DNA from: Streptomyces kaniharaensis
Lineage (GTDB): Bacteria; Actinomycetota; Actinomycetes; Streptomycetales; Streptomycetaceae
Direction: 5' to 3'
Assembly: GCF_009569385.1 (NCBI RefSeq)
Contig: NZ_WBOF01000001.1
Span: 1,116,001 to 1,180,000, forward strand
DNA: 64,000 nucleotides
In this document: piece by piece, positions 32,483 through 41,439 of the stretch
How the letters are laid out: every line of letters starts with the position of its first letter
Position numbering within the stretch: position 1 is the first letter of the stretch
The notes under the pieces: model-generated
Seen by the model: the letters and a program-made list of their open reading frames with translations, nothing else
The model's database searches: none
Told to the model about the DNA's origin: nothing
Position numbers and translations under genes: made by a program

Positions 32483-33164
32483 CTACGAGGAGCTGGCGAC
32501 CAGAGCGGGCCGCGAGCTGGAGGAGGCCACCCCGCAGGAGATCCTGCGGTGGGCCGCCGACACCTTCGGCAGGCGGTTCTGCGTCACCTCCTCCATGGAG
32601 GACGCGGTCGTCGCCCACCTCGCCTCCTCGGTGTTCCCCGGCGTGGACGTGGTGTTCCTGGACACCGGCTACCACTTCGCCGAGACCATCGGCACCAGGG
32701 ACGCGGTGGCCGCGACCATGCCGGTCAACGTCATCACCCTGACGCCGCGCCTGAGCGTGGCCGAGCAGGACGCCGAGTACGGGCCGAACCTGCACGACCG
32801 CGACCCGGACCTCTGCTGCTCGCTGCGCAAGGTCGAGCCGCTGAACCGCGGCCTCCTCGCGTACGACGCCTGGGCCACCGGGCTGCGCCGCGACGAGTCC
32901 CCGACCCGGGCCGGCACCCCGGTGGTGGCCTGGGACCCGAAGCGCCGCAAGGTCAAGATCGCCCCGATCGCCCGGTGGACACAGGAGGACGTGGACGCCT
33001 ACGTCGCCGCCAACGGGGTGCTGCTCAACCCTCTGCTGTGGGAGGGCTACACCTCGATCGGCTGCTCTCCGCTGTCCTGCACCCGCAAGCCCGCCGAGGG
33101 CGAGGACGTCCGCGCCGGCCGCTGGTCCGGCTCCGGCAAGACCGAGTGCGGCATCCACCTCTGA
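32469..33164 (+). CDS. cysH: Adenylylsulfate (APS) reductase CysH (231 aa)
   Basis: Reduces APS to sulfite with thioredoxin. The PAPS-reductase fold has TSSMEDAVVAHLAS near residue 40 and DLCCSLRKVEPL near 118. The catalytic Cys is in KTECGIHL at the end. The CC pair indicates the [4Fe-4S] APS-reductase type. The second cluster pair, normally C-x2-C, reads IGCSPLSCTRKP (C-x4-C), a two-residue insertion, which is unusual. Overlap with the upstream gene implies coupling. Confidence 0.93.
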   Translation: MTSTDYEELATRAGRELEEATPQEILRWAADTFGRRFCVTSSMEDAVVAHLASSVFPGVDVVFLDTGYHFAETIGTRDAVAATMPVNVITLTPRLSVAEQDAEYGPNLHDRDPDLCCSLRKVEPLNRGLLAYDAWATGLRRDESPTRAGTPVVAWDPKRRKVKIAPIARWTQEDVDAYVAANGVLLNPLLWEGYTSIGCSPLSCTRKPAEGEDVRAGRWSGSGKTECGIHL

Positions 33165-33195
33165 CCCATCGTCAACTCTCCCTAAGGACTTCACT

Positions 33196-33792
33196 GTGAC
33201 AGCTCACACCCCGGTCGCCGACAGAGCCGCAGAGGCGGCCCGCGCGGCCGCCCCCTGCGAGCGCGGCGCCACCGTGTGGCTGACCGGGCTGCCGAGCGCG
33301 GGCAAGACCACGCTCGCGTTCGCCCTGGCCGAGCGGCTGCGCCACGAGGGCCACAAGGTCGAGGTCCTGGACGGCGACGAGATCCGCGAGTTCCTCTCCA
33401 AGGGCCTCGGGTTCAGCCGCGAGGACCGGCACACCAACGTCACCCGGATCGGCTTTGTCGCCGAGAAGCTCGCCGCCAACGGCGTCAAGGTGCTCGCCCC
33501 GGTGATCGCCCCGTTCGCCGACTCGCGCGCCGCCGTCCGCGAGCGGCACGCCGCCGCCGGCACCGAGTTCCTGGAGATCCACGTCGCCACCCCGGTCGAG
33601 CTGTGCGCCGAGCGCGACGTCAAAGGCCTGTACGCCAAGCAGGCCGCCGGCGAGCTCTCCGGCCTCACCGGCGTCGACGACCCGTACGAGGCCCCGACGA
33701 CGCCGGAGCTGCGGATCCAGACGCAGGGCCGCGCGGTCGCCGAGTCCGCCGCCGAGCTGCACGCCTTCCTGACCGAGAGGGGCCTCGCATGA
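33196..33792 (+). CDS. cysC: Adenylylsulfate kinase CysC (198 aa)
   Basis: Phosphorylates APS to PAPS. The P-loop is GLPSAGKTT (about residues 31-39). DGDEIREFLSKGLGFSREDRHTN is the APS-binding region, and GLYAKQAAGELSGLTGVDDPYEAP is the family signature. Present as a separate protein, not fused to CysN. GTG start with AAGGA upstream; the stop overlaps cysD by 4 nt. With an APS-type CysH beside it, PAPS probably serves sulfation rather than assimilation, or both. Confidence 0.95.
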   Translation: MTAHTPVADRAAEAARAAAPCERGATVWLTGLPSAGKTTLAFALAERLRHEGHKVEVLDGDEIREFLSKGLGFSREDRHTNVTRIGFVAEKLAANGVKVLAPVIAPFADSRAAVRERHAAAGTEFLEIHVATPVELCAERDVKGLYAKQAAGELSGLTGVDDPYEAPTTPELRIQTQGRAVAESAAELHAFLTERGLA

Positions 33793-34745
33793 CCACCGCG
33801 ACCCGGAGCCTGGTGCAGGCCGACGACCCCAACCAGAATTCGGGGGGGCCGTTCGCGCTGTCCCACCTGGACGCGCTGGAGGCCGAGTCGGTGCACATCT
33901 TCCGCGAGGTCGCGGGGGAGTTCGAACGCCCGGTGATCCTGTTCTCCGGCGGCAAGGACTCCATCGTCATGCTGCACCTGGCGCTCAAGGCCTTCCGGCC
34001 CGCCGCCGTCCCCTTCGCACTGCTGCACGTCGACACCGGGCACAACTTCCCCGAGGTCATCGCCTACCGCGACCGCGTCGTCGCCGAGCACAACCTGCGC
34101 CTGCACGTCGCCCACGTCCAGGACTTCATCGACCGCGGCGTCCTGCGCGAGCGCCCCGACGGCACCCGCAACCCGCTGCAGACCGTCCCGCTGCTCGACG
34201 CGATCGAGAAGGGCCGCTTCGACGCCGTCTTCGGCGGCGGCCGGCGCGACGAGGAGAAGGCCCGCGCCAAGGAGCGCGTCTTCTCCCTGCGCGACGAGTT
34301 CGGTGCCTGGGACCCGCGCCGCCAGCGCCCCGAACTGTGGTCGCTGTACAACGGCCGGCACGCCGTCGGCGAGCACGTGCGCGTCTTCCCGCTCTCCAAC
34401 TGGACCGAGCTGGACGTCTGGCAGTACATCGAGCGCGAGGGCATCGACCTCCCCGAGATCTACTACGCCCACGAGCGGGACGTCTTCGCCCGGGGCGGCA
34501 TGTGGCTGACCGCCGGCGAGTGGGGCGGCCCCAAGGACCACGAGCCCGTCGAGCGGCGGCTGATCCGCTACCGCACGGTCGGCGACATGTCCTGCACCGG
34601 CGCCGTCGACTCCGACGCCACCACCATCCAGGCCGTGATCGCCGAGATCGCCGCCAGCCGCCTCACCGAGCGCGGCGCCACGCGGGCCGACGACAAGCTG
34701 TCCGAGGCCGCGATGGAAGACCGCAAGCGCGAGGGGTACTTCTAA
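33789..34745 (+). CDS. cysD: Sulfate adenylyltransferase subunit 2 CysD (318 aa)
   Basis: Catalytic PP-loop subunit that adenylates sulfate. SGGKDSIVMLHLALK is the PP-loop, VDTGHNFPEVIAYRD the next family motif, and FGGGRRDEEKARAKERVFS follows. The length is standard. The ATG overlaps the cysC stop (ATGA) and two nucleotides separate the stop from cysN, as expected of an obligate CysD-CysN complex. Confidence 0.97.
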   Translation: MTTATRSLVQADDPNQNSGGPFALSHLDALEAESVHIFREVAGEFERPVILFSGGKDSIVMLHLALKAFRPAAVPFALLHVDTGHNFPEVIAYRDRVVAEHNLRLHVAHVQDFIDRGVLRERPDGTRNPLQTVPLLDAIEKGRFDAVFGGGRRDEEKARAKERVFSLRDEFGAWDPRRQRPELWSLYNGRHAVGEHVRVFPLSNWTELDVWQYIEREGIDLPEIYYAHERDVFARGGMWLTAGEWGGPKDHEPVERRLIRYRTVGDMSCTGAVDSDATTIQAVIAEIAASRLTERGATRADDKLSEAAMEDRKREGYF

Positions 34746-34747
34746 TC

Positions 34748-36094
34748 ATGACGATCACTCAGGATGCGACCGCCACCTCGCTGCTGCGCTTCGCCACCGC
34801 CGGATCCGTCGACGACGGCAAGTCCACCCTGGTCGGCCGGCTCCTGCACGACTCCAAGTCGGTGCTCGCCGACCAGCTGGAGGCCGTCGAGCGCGTCTCC
34901 CTGGGCCGCGGCCAGGACGCGCCCGACCTCGCACTGCTCACCGACGGCTTGCGCGCCGAGCGCGAGCAGGGCATCACCATCGACGTCGCCTACCGCTACT
35001 TCGCTACCCCCAGGCGGCGGTTCATCCTCGCCGACACCCCGGGCCACGTGCAGTACACCCGCAACATGGTGACCGGCGCCTCCACCGCCGAGCTCGCCGT
35101 CGTCCTCGTCGACGCCCGCAACGGCGTCGTCGAGCAGACCCGCCGGCACGCGGCCGTCGCCGCCCTGCTGCGCGTGCCGCACGTCGTCCTCGCCGTCAAC
35201 AAGATGGACCTCGTCGACTACGCGGAGCCCGTCTTCGCCGCCATCGCCGAGGAGTTCACCGCCTACGCCGCCTCGCTCGGCGTCAAGGACGTCGTCGCGG
35301 TCCCGATCTCCGCCCTCGCCGGTGACAACGTCGTCGAGCCGTCCGCGCACATGGACTGGTACGGCGGCCCGACCCTGCTGGAGCACCTGGAGACCGTCCC
35401 GGTCGGCAGCGACCCGAGCGCCGAGCCGGCCCGATTCCCGGTCCAGTACGTGATCCGCCCGCAGACCGAGGAGCACCCCGACTACCGCGGCTACGCCGGC
35501 CAGCTGGCCTCCGGCGTGCTGCGCGTCGGCGACCCGGTCACCGTCCTGCCCTCCGGCCACACCACCACCGTCGCCGGGATCGACGCCCTCGGCGAGGAGA
35601 CGGACATCGCCTGGGCGCCCCAGTCGGTCACCGTCCGCCTCGCCGACGACATCGACATCTCCCGCGGCGACCTGATAGCGGCAGGTGCAACTCCCGTCCC
35701 CACCAAGGACGTCGAGGCCACGGTCAGCCACCTGAACGAGCGCCCGCTGCGTGCCGGGGACAAGGTGCTGCTCAAGCACACCACCCGCACCGTCCGCGCA
35801 CTCGTCAAGGAGATCTCCTACCGGATCGACATCACCGCGCCGGTCAGGGAAGGAAAGCTCGAACAGAGCTCCGGCGCCGACGGGTTGAACGTCAACGACA
35901 TCGGCCACGTGGTGCTGCGCACCGCCGAGCCGCTGGCCCTCGACAGCTACTCCGACAACCGCCGCACCGGGTCCTTCCTGCTGATCGACCCCGCCGACGG
36001 CACCACCCTCACCGCCGGCATGGCGGGCGAGGCCTTCGACACCGTACGCAGTACCGACGCCAACGACGCCACCGACGAGGAGGACTGGGTCTGA
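34748..36094 (+). CDS. cysN: Sulfate adenylyltransferase GTPase subunit CysN (448 aa)
   Basis: EF-Tu-like GTPase that drives APS formation. G motifs: GSVDDGKST (P-loop), DTPGHVQYTRNM, NKMDLVDY. Beta-barrel domains follow. The C-terminus ends in an acidic tail and lacks a fused CysC kinase. It closes the cysHCDN unit; the ABC importer begins 246 nt later. Confidence 0.96.
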   Translation: MTITQDATATSLLRFATAGSVDDGKSTLVGRLLHDSKSVLADQLEAVERVSLGRGQDAPDLALLTDGLRAEREQGITIDVAYRYFATPRRRFILADTPGHVQYTRNMVTGASTAELAVVLVDARNGVVEQTRRHAAVAALLRVPHVVLAVNKMDLVDYAEPVFAAIAEEFTAYAASLGVKDVVAVPISALAGDNVVEPSAHMDWYGGPTLLEHLETVPVGSDPSAEPARFPVQYVIRPQTEEHPDYRGYAGQLASGVLRVGDPVTVLPSGHTTTVAGIDALGEETDIAWAPQSVTVRLADDIDISRGDLIAAGATPVPTKDVEATVSHLNERPLRAGDKVLLKHTTRTVRALVKEISYRIDITAPVREGKLEQSSGADGLNVNDIGHVVLRTAEPLALDSYSDNRRTGSFLLIDPADGTTLTAGMAGEAFDTVRSTDANDATDEEDWV

Positions 36095-36340
36095 TGCCCA
36101 GCGAGGCGTTCTCGGGCATGGACAAGGAAGGCGGCCGCATCGGCAGCGGCGCCCTCGGCAGCGGCCAGGGCGGCCTGACCCGATGTGTGGGCCGGCGGGG
36201 CTGAGAACGCCCCGTCACCGGGCCGCCTCCCCCGCAGCCGCCCGGCTTGCCCGGCACATCGTTGCCGCGAGCACCACCACCTTCCGAACTTCCGCCCCGA
36301 GACCGCCTACTGACGGTCAGTCCGCGAACAGGACCCACCC

Positions 36341-37525
36341 ATGGCAACGACCCCGACACCTCCGCATACGTACACACGCCCCAACGCGGGAAGGATCAGA
36401 CGCACCGCCGCTGCCGCCGTCGCCGGCCTCACCGCCGCCGCGCTGCTCTCCGCCTGCGGGTACGGCTCCAATGCGCCCGGAAAGTCTTCGGACTCCACGG
36501 CCGCCGCAGCGAGTTCGGCCGCCGGCGGCAAGCTCTCCGCCGACACCGTCAAGATCGGCTACTTCGCCAACCTCACCCACGGCACCGCGCTGGTCGGCCT
36601 CCAGGAGGGCCTGTTCCAGAAGGAGCTGGGCGGCACGCAGATCAAGACCCAGGTCTTCAACGCGGGCCCGGCCGAGATCGAGGCGCTCAACGCCGGCTCC
36701 ATCGACATCGGCTGGATCGGCCCCTCCCCCGCGATCAACGGCTTCACCAAGTCCGACGGCAAGTCGCTGCGGATCATCGGCGGTTCGGCCTCCGGCGGGG
36801 TGAAGCTCGTCGTCAACCCCGACAAGATCTCCTCCCTCGACGACCTCAGGGGCAAGAAGATCGCCACCCCGCAGCTCGGCAACACCCAGGACGTCGCGCT
36901 GCTCAACTACCTCTCCGGCAAGGGCTACAAGGTCGACGCCTCCTCCGGCGCCGGGGACGTCTCGGTGGTGCGCACCGACAACAAGGTCACCCCCGACGCC
37001 TACAAGCAGGGATCCGTCGACGGCGCCTGGGTGCCCGAGCCCACCGCCTCCAAGCTGGTCGGCCTCGGCGCGAAGGTCCTGCTCGACGAGAAGGACCTCT
37101 GGCCGGACAAGAAGTTCGTGATCACCAACATCATCGTCTCGCAGAAGTTCCTCAAGGAGCACCCGGACGTGGTCGAGGCCGTCCTGCGCGGCTCGGTGAC
37201 CACCAACGCCTTCATCAAGGCCGACCCCGACAAGGCCAAGGCCGATGCCAACGAGGCCATCCGCAAGGACACCGGCAACGCGCTGGAGCCCTCCGTCCTC
37301 GACGCGGCCTGGGCGGGCATCGACTTCCTCGACGACCCACTGGCCGGCACCCTGCAGGCCGAGGCCGACCACGCCGTCACCGCCGGACTGCTCAAGCTGC
37401 CCAGATCAAGTTCCGCTGGCGCGGGGGCGAACCTGAACGGCATCTACGACCTGACTCTGCTGAACAAGGTCCTCGCGGCCAAGGGCCAGGGCCCCGTGGC
37501 GGACGCCGGACTCGCCGCCAGGTAG
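36341..37525 (+). CDS. Sulfonate-type ABC substrate-binding lipoprotein (394 aa)
   Basis: Extracellular binding protein of the SsuA/TauA/NrtA class. The lipobox is LLSAC at about residue 38, followed by a Ser/Ala linker. The mature domain begins VKIGYFANLTHGTALVGLQEGLF and has family features NAGPAEIEALNAGSIDIGWIGPSPAIN and GTPQ-like ATPQLGNTQDVAL. The position after cysN supports import of alkanesulfonates or sulfate esters. The exact ligand is not readable. Confidence 0.9.
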   Translation: MATTPTPPHTYTRPNAGRIRRTAAAAVAGLTAAALLSACGYGSNAPGKSSDSTAAAASSAAGGKLSADTVKIGYFANLTHGTALVGLQEGLFQKELGGTQIKTQVFNAGPAEIEALNAGSIDIGWIGPSPAINGFTKSDGKSLRIIGGSASGGVKLVVNPDKISSLDDLRGKKIATPQLGNTQDVALLNYLSGKGYKVDASSGAGDVSVVRTDNKVTPDAYKQGSVDGAWVPEPTASKLVGLGAKVLLDEKDLWPDKKFVITNIIVSQKFLKEHPDVVEAVLRGSVTTNAFIKADPDKAKADANEAIRKDTGNALEPSVLDAAWAGIDFLDDPLAGTLQAEADHAVTAGLLKLPRSSSAGAGANLNGIYDLTLLNKVLAAKGQGPVADAGLAAR

Positions 37526-37700
37526 CGCCGCCGCCCGCCCCCGACTCCGCGGTCCGGCCTCCCGCCTGCCCGGTCGATCCCCGATCGATGCCCACCGGGA
37601 CGGGCGGGGCCGGACCCCGGCACCCGACCTCGCAGCCATCCCGCCCCGCCCGCCGACGGGCAGGAGGGGCCCACGACCACTCACCGCAGGAGGTGCCCGG

Positions 37701-38528
37701 ATGACCCCGGCACTGACCACCTCGGCCGACGCCACCGACACCACCGGCACCGACACCACCGCCGACGACGCCCGCGCCGCCGCGCCCGCCGTCCGGATCT
37801 CGCACGTGCACAAGTCCTTCGGCCGGCCGGGCGCGCAGACCCACGTGCTGGACGACATCACGCTCGACGTCGCGCCCGGCGAGTTCGTCACCCTGCTCGG
37901 CGCCTCGGGCTGCGGCAAGTCCACCCTGCTCAACCTGGTCGCCGGCCTCGACCAGCCCACCCGCGGCAGCATCGAGGTGCCCGGCGGCCGGCCCGCGCTG
38001 ATGTTCCAGGAGCACGCGCTGTTCCCCTGGCTCACCGCCGGCCGCAACGTCGAACTCGCCCTCAAGCTCGCCGGCGTCCCCCGCCCCGAGCGCCGCCCCG
38101 AGGCCGAGCGGCTGCTCGAACTCGTCCGCCTGAACGGCTCCTACGGCAAGCGCGTGCACGAGCTGTCCGGTGGCATGCGCCAACGCGTCGCGATGGCCCG
38201 GGCGCTCGCCCAGGGCAGCAAGGTGCTGCTCATGGACGAGCCGTTCGCCGCGCTCGACGCCATCACCCGCGACGTGCTGCACGACGAGATCACCCGGATC
38301 TGGACCGAGCGACAGCTGTCCGTCCTGTTCGTCACCCACAACGTGCGGGAGGCCGTCCGGCTCGCCCAGCGCGTCGTCCTGCTCTCCTCCCGCCCCGGCC
38401 AGGTCGCCCGTGAGTGGCGGATCGACCTGCCGCAGCCGCGCCGGATCGAGTCCGCGGGCGTCGCCGACCTGTCCATCGAGATCACCGAAGAACTGCGTGG
38501 GGAGATCCGTCGCCATGTCCAGCACTGA
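37701..38528 (+). CDS. ABC transporter ATPase, SsuB-like (275 aa)
   Basis: Cytoplasmic energiser of the sulfonate-type importer. Walker A GASGCGKST, signature LSGGMRQRVAMARAL, Walker B LLMDEPFAALD, switch His in VTHNVREA. An Ala/Thr-rich N-terminal extension of about 30 residues precedes the domain. It overlaps the permease by 14 nt. GGAGG before the ATG at 37701. Confidence 0.94.
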   Translation: MTPALTTSADATDTTGTDTTADDARAAAPAVRISHVHKSFGRPGAQTHVLDDITLDVAPGEFVTLLGASGCGKSTLLNLVAGLDQPTRGSIEVPGGRPALMFQEHALFPWLTAGRNVELALKLAGVPRPERRPEAERLLELVRLNGSYGKRVHELSGGMRQRVAMARALAQGSKVLLMDEPFAALDAITRDVLHDEITRIWTERQLSVLFVTHNVREAVRLAQRVVLLSSRPGQVAREWRIDLPQPRRIESAGVADLSIEITEELRGEIRRHVQH

Positions 38529-39417
38529 CACCACGCTCACCCGGCCCGGGGACAACGCCGGCGACAGCGCCGACGTCGGCGCGGGCCTCGACGCGCTCGA
38601 CTCCGTCTCCGCGCAGCGCAGTTCGCTCGGCGACGTGCTGCGGCAGAAGGCGCTGCCGCCGCTCATCGGCGTGCTGGTGGTGCTCGCGCTCTGGCAGGGC
38701 GCGTACAGCCTGCACCTCACCTCGGCGTACAAGCTGCCCAGCCCGGCGGACGTGTGGCACTCCGCGCAGGACCTCTGGTACCAGGGCACGCTGTTCTCGA
38801 TCATCTGGACCAGCGTCTGGCGCGGCCTGTCCGGCTTCCTGCTCGCCGTCGCCATCGGCACCCCGATCGGCTTGGTGGTCGCCCGGGTCAGGCCGGTGCG
38901 CACCGCCATCGGGCCGGTCCTGCAGGGCCTGCAGTCGCTGCCCTCGGTGGCCTGGGTGCCGGCCGCGGTCATCTGGCTCGGCATCAACGACTCGATGATG
39001 TACGCCGTCATCCTGCTCGGCGCCGTCCCGTCCATCGCCAACGGCCTCGTCGCCGGCATCGACCAGGTGCCGCCGCTGTTCCTGCGGGCCGGGCGCACCA
39101 TCGGCGCCACCGGCCTGGCCGGCGCCCGGCACGTCCTGATCCCCGCCGCACTGCCCGGCTACCTCGCCGGGCTCAAGCAGGGCTGGGCGTTCTCCTGGCG
39201 CTCCCTGATGGCCGCCGAACTCGTCGCCTCCTCCCCCGACCTGGGCCTGGGGCTCGGCCGGTACCTGGAGAACCAGCGCGAGTTCTCCGACATGGCGGGG
39301 GTGCTGCTCGGCATCATCCTCATCCTGTTCGTCGGCATCGCCATCGAACTGCTGGTCTTCACCCCGGTCGAGCGCCGGGTGCTGCGCAACCGCGGCCTGG
39401 TGGCCGCGGTCAAGTGA
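38515..39417 (+). CDS. ABC transporter permease, SsuC-like (300 aa)
   Basis: Inner-membrane partner of the same importer. A 45-residue hydrophilic N-terminus is followed by about six hydrophobic segments; the EAA-type coupling loop for the ATPase reads GATGLAGARHVLIPAALPGYLAGLKQ. Start ATG 38515 lies inside the ATPase gene end. Its stop overlaps the chelatase GTG by 4 nt (GTGA). Confidence 0.94.
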   Translation: MSSTDTTLTRPGDNAGDSADVGAGLDALDSVSAQRSSLGDVLRQKALPPLIGVLVVLALWQGAYSLHLTSAYKLPSPADVWHSAQDLWYQGTLFSIIWTSVWRGLSGFLLAVAIGTPIGLVVARVRPVRTAIGPVLQGLQSLPSVAWVPAAVIWLGINDSMMYAVILLGAVPSIANGLVAGIDQVPPLFLRAGRTIGATGLAGARHVLIPAALPGYLAGLKQGWAFSWRSLMAAELVASSPDLGLGLGRYLENQREFSDMAGVLLGIILILFVGIAIELLVFTPVERRVLRNRGLVAAVK

Positions 39418-40157
39418 GGCAGCCGCCGGTGCCCGCACTCCTCCTCATCGCGCACGGCAGCCGCGACCCGCGGCACGCCGCCACGGTCGCGGCGCTCGTC
39501 GACGGGGTGCGGGCGCGGCGGCCCGGGCTGGAGATCGCCACCGCCTACCTCGACCACTGCGCGCCGCGCATCCCGCAGGTCGTCGCGCGGCTCGACGGCG
39601 CGGTGGCCGTCCCCCTCCTGCTGAACCGGGCCTTCCACGCCAAGCACGACATCCCCGCCGCGCTCCGGGCCGCCGGCGCCGCCCTGCCCGTCGCCGACGT
39701 CCTCGGCCCGTCCCCGCTGCTGCTCGCCGCCCTCGACCGGCGGCTAGCCGAGGCCGGGCTGGACGTCGCCTCCCCCACCGTCCGGGCCCGCACCGGCGTC
39801 GTCCTCGCCGCCGCCGGCTCCTCCGACCCGGCCGCCGACGCCGCCACCCGCGCCGTCGCCGCCGAGTGGCGGCGCACCCGCGGCTGGGCCGCCGTCGAGG
39901 TCGCCTACGCCGCCGGAACCGGTCCCCGCGTCCCGGACGCCCTCGCCGCCCTGCGCGCCACGGGCGCCCGCCGCACCGCCGTCGCCCCCTACCTCCTCGC
40001 CCCCGGCCGCCTCCCCGACCGGATCACCGAAGCGGCAGCCGCAGCGGACCTCGTGGCCGACGTCCTGGGCCCCGCCCCGGAACTCGCCGCCCTCCTCCTC
40101 ACCCGCTACGACGAGGCCCGCCGTGCGCCGCTTCCGCTCCCCGCCCTCACCGGCTAA
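39414..40157 (+). CDS. CbiX-type sirohydrochlorin chelatase (247 aa)
   Basis: Class II chelatase with two CbiX half-domains. The first starts LLLIAHGSRDPRHAATVAALVDGV, with the metal-site His. The second His/Glu region is LLLNRAFHAKHDIP, and the second half begins VVLAAAGSSDPAADAAT. It would insert iron into sirohydrochlorin to give siroheme for the sulfite reductase of the same block. GTG 39414 overlaps the permease TGA; GTG 39429 is the alternative. Confidence 0.88.
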   Translation: MRQPPVPALLLIAHGSRDPRHAATVAALVDGVRARRPGLEIATAYLDHCAPRIPQVVARLDGAVAVPLLLNRAFHAKHDIPAALRAAGAALPVADVLGPSPLLLAALDRRLAEAGLDVASPTVRARTGVVLAAAGSSDPAADAATRAVAAEWRRTRGWAAVEVAYAAGTGPRVPDALAALRATGARRTAVAPYLLAPGRLPDRITEAAAAADLVADVLGPAPELAALLLTRYDEARRAPLPLPALTG

Positions 40158-40300
40158 TGGGACCCGGCTTGGGCAGCCGCAGCGACGTGGTGATCATCAC
40201 CGACTCGGCCGGCTGCGGCTCGACCGGTTCGGCGCTCGTGACCTCGTCCTCGGTTGGCTCGTGCGTCTCGTAGTAACACGACGTCCTCGACCTCGTCCGG
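40147..40300 (-). other. Possible coding remnant between cbiX and the SMP-30-like gene
   Basis: On the minus strand a frame reading YETHEPTEDEVTSAEPVEP...MITTSLRLPKPG ends in TGA at 40147. GC content by codon position is about 68/50/90%, the pattern of real genes here. No ATG or GTG starts the frame before it runs into the neighbouring gene, so it may be the end of a decayed gene or a gene with an unrecognised start. A plus-strand 38-aa frame (40157-40273, TAATG overlap with the chelatase stop) competes for the same DNA but has a poorer composition pattern. Confidence 0.3.
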
Positions 40301-40309
40301 CCGGGGCGG

Positions 40310-41326
40310 TCAGAGCCGCCGCAGGGTGAAGGTGTCCGTCGGGTGCCCGGCGAAGGCGTCCGGCAGGCCGCCGGACAGCTGGTAGAGGCTGCCGCCCGGG
40401 CCCGCGGTGACGGCGGTCGGGGTGGGGTCGGCGGAGGGGCGGACGGCGGCCAGCCGGGCGGTGCGCCAGTGGTCGTCCGAGCGCAGTTCGACCTCCGCGT
40501 CCCGGCCCGCGCCGAAGAAGGCGTTGGTGATGCCCGCGATGCTGCCGTCCGGGCGGCCGAGCAGGCCGTCGAGGTGGAGCAGGGCGCCGCCGTCCGCGCC
40601 GGTGACCTCGACGCGCCGCAGGTCGGCCGGGTGGTGCAGCGGGATCTGCCAGAGCGTCCCGTCGTCCCACTTGCCGACGACCAGCCGGCCGTCGCGGTGG
40701 ACGATGCCGTTGAGGCCGTAGCCGCCGGGCCGCGGGGTCAGCCGGTCGTCGTGGACCAGGACGGATGCGCTGCCGTCCGCGCCGACCCGGTAGACGATCG
40801 GGGCGAAGGAGTCGGTGACGTACGCGGTGCCGTCCGGGCCGATGGCGATGTCGTTGGCCAGGTGCGGGCCGCCGTCGCCGGCCACGGCGGCGAGGTCGAC
40901 GTAGAAGAGGCGGCGGCCGGTCTCCAGGTCGTAGGCGCCGATCCCGGCGATCCGGCCGTTGGTGGCGGTGCTGCTGCGCTCGCCGAGGCCGTTGTCGAGG
41001 TTGGTGACGAGGACCCGGCCGCGGGCGGCGTCGACCCGCAGACCGGCGACCTCCAGCAGCGTGCCCGGGTCGTCGACCAGGGTGCGGACGCTCCCGTCGG
41101 TGCGGACGGCGGAGACGGTACCGTGCCGCAACGAGCCGAGCAGGAAGCGGTGGTGGGCCGGATCCCACACAGCCGACTCGGGCACCAGCGAGGCTGCGTG
41201 CCCGGTGATGACGGCCGGGGCGCAGCCGGTGTTCGCGGCGGCGGGCAGCGCGCCGACGGTGCCGAGGAGCAGGGCGGTGGCGGTGGCGATCAGAGCGCGG
41301 CGCACCGATCGGTTCTGGCGGTTCAT
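40310..41326 (-). CDS. Exported SMP-30/gluconolactonase-like beta-propeller (338 aa)
   Basis: Secreted beta-propeller protein. The N-terminal signal peptide is RRALIATATALLLGTVGALPAAANT, with cleavage near residue 32. Propeller repeats are visible as VAGLRVDAARGRVLVTNLDNG, LANDIAIGPDGTAYVTDSF and GLNGIVHRDGRLVVGKWDDGT. SMP-30 relatives hydrolyse lactones with Ca2+; the substrate is unknown. GGGA lies upstream of ATG 41326. It is divergent from an XRE regulator with a palindromic operator between. Confidence 0.85.
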   Translation of the reverse strand: MNRQNRSVRRALIATATALLLGTVGALPAAANTGCAPAVITGHAASLVPESAVWDPAHHRFLLGSLRHGTVSAVRTDGSVRTLVDDPGTLLEVAGLRVDAARGRVLVTNLDNGLGERSSTATNGRIAGIGAYDLETGRRLFYVDLAAVAGDGGPHLANDIAIGPDGTAYVTDSFAPIVYRVGADGSASVLVHDDRLTPRPGGYGLNGIVHRDGRLVVGKWDDGTLWQIPLHHPADLRRVEVTGADGGALLHLDGLLGRPDGSIAGITNAFFGAGRDAEVELRSDDHWRTARLAAVRPSADPTPTAVTAGPGGSLYQLSGGLPDAFAGHPTDTFTLRRL

Positions 41327-41406
41327 CGGAATTCCCTTGCGAGTGCGGTCCGTTGACGGGATCAAGCCTCGCCGGGTCGGGCGGGGTGCAACAGTGCGTG
41401 GCGATA

Positions 41407-41425
41407 CTGGTAGTCCGACTACCAG
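41407..41425. promoter_or_regulatory. Palindromic operator for the XRE regulator
   Basis: CTGGTAGTCCGACTACCAG has perfect 8-bp arms around CCG. It lies 15 nt before the XRE ATG and 81 nt upstream of the SMP-30-like gene, the usual place for an autoregulatory site controlling both. Confidence 0.7.
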
Positions 41426-41439
41426 AGAGGGCGGGGGAC

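Noticed and set aside
40157..40273. 38-codon plus-strand frame overlapping the chelatase stop (TAATG)
   Set aside because: GC content at codon positions 1 and 2 is reversed (about 50% and 68%) compared with real genes here, so it is more likely antisense to a minus-strand remnant.
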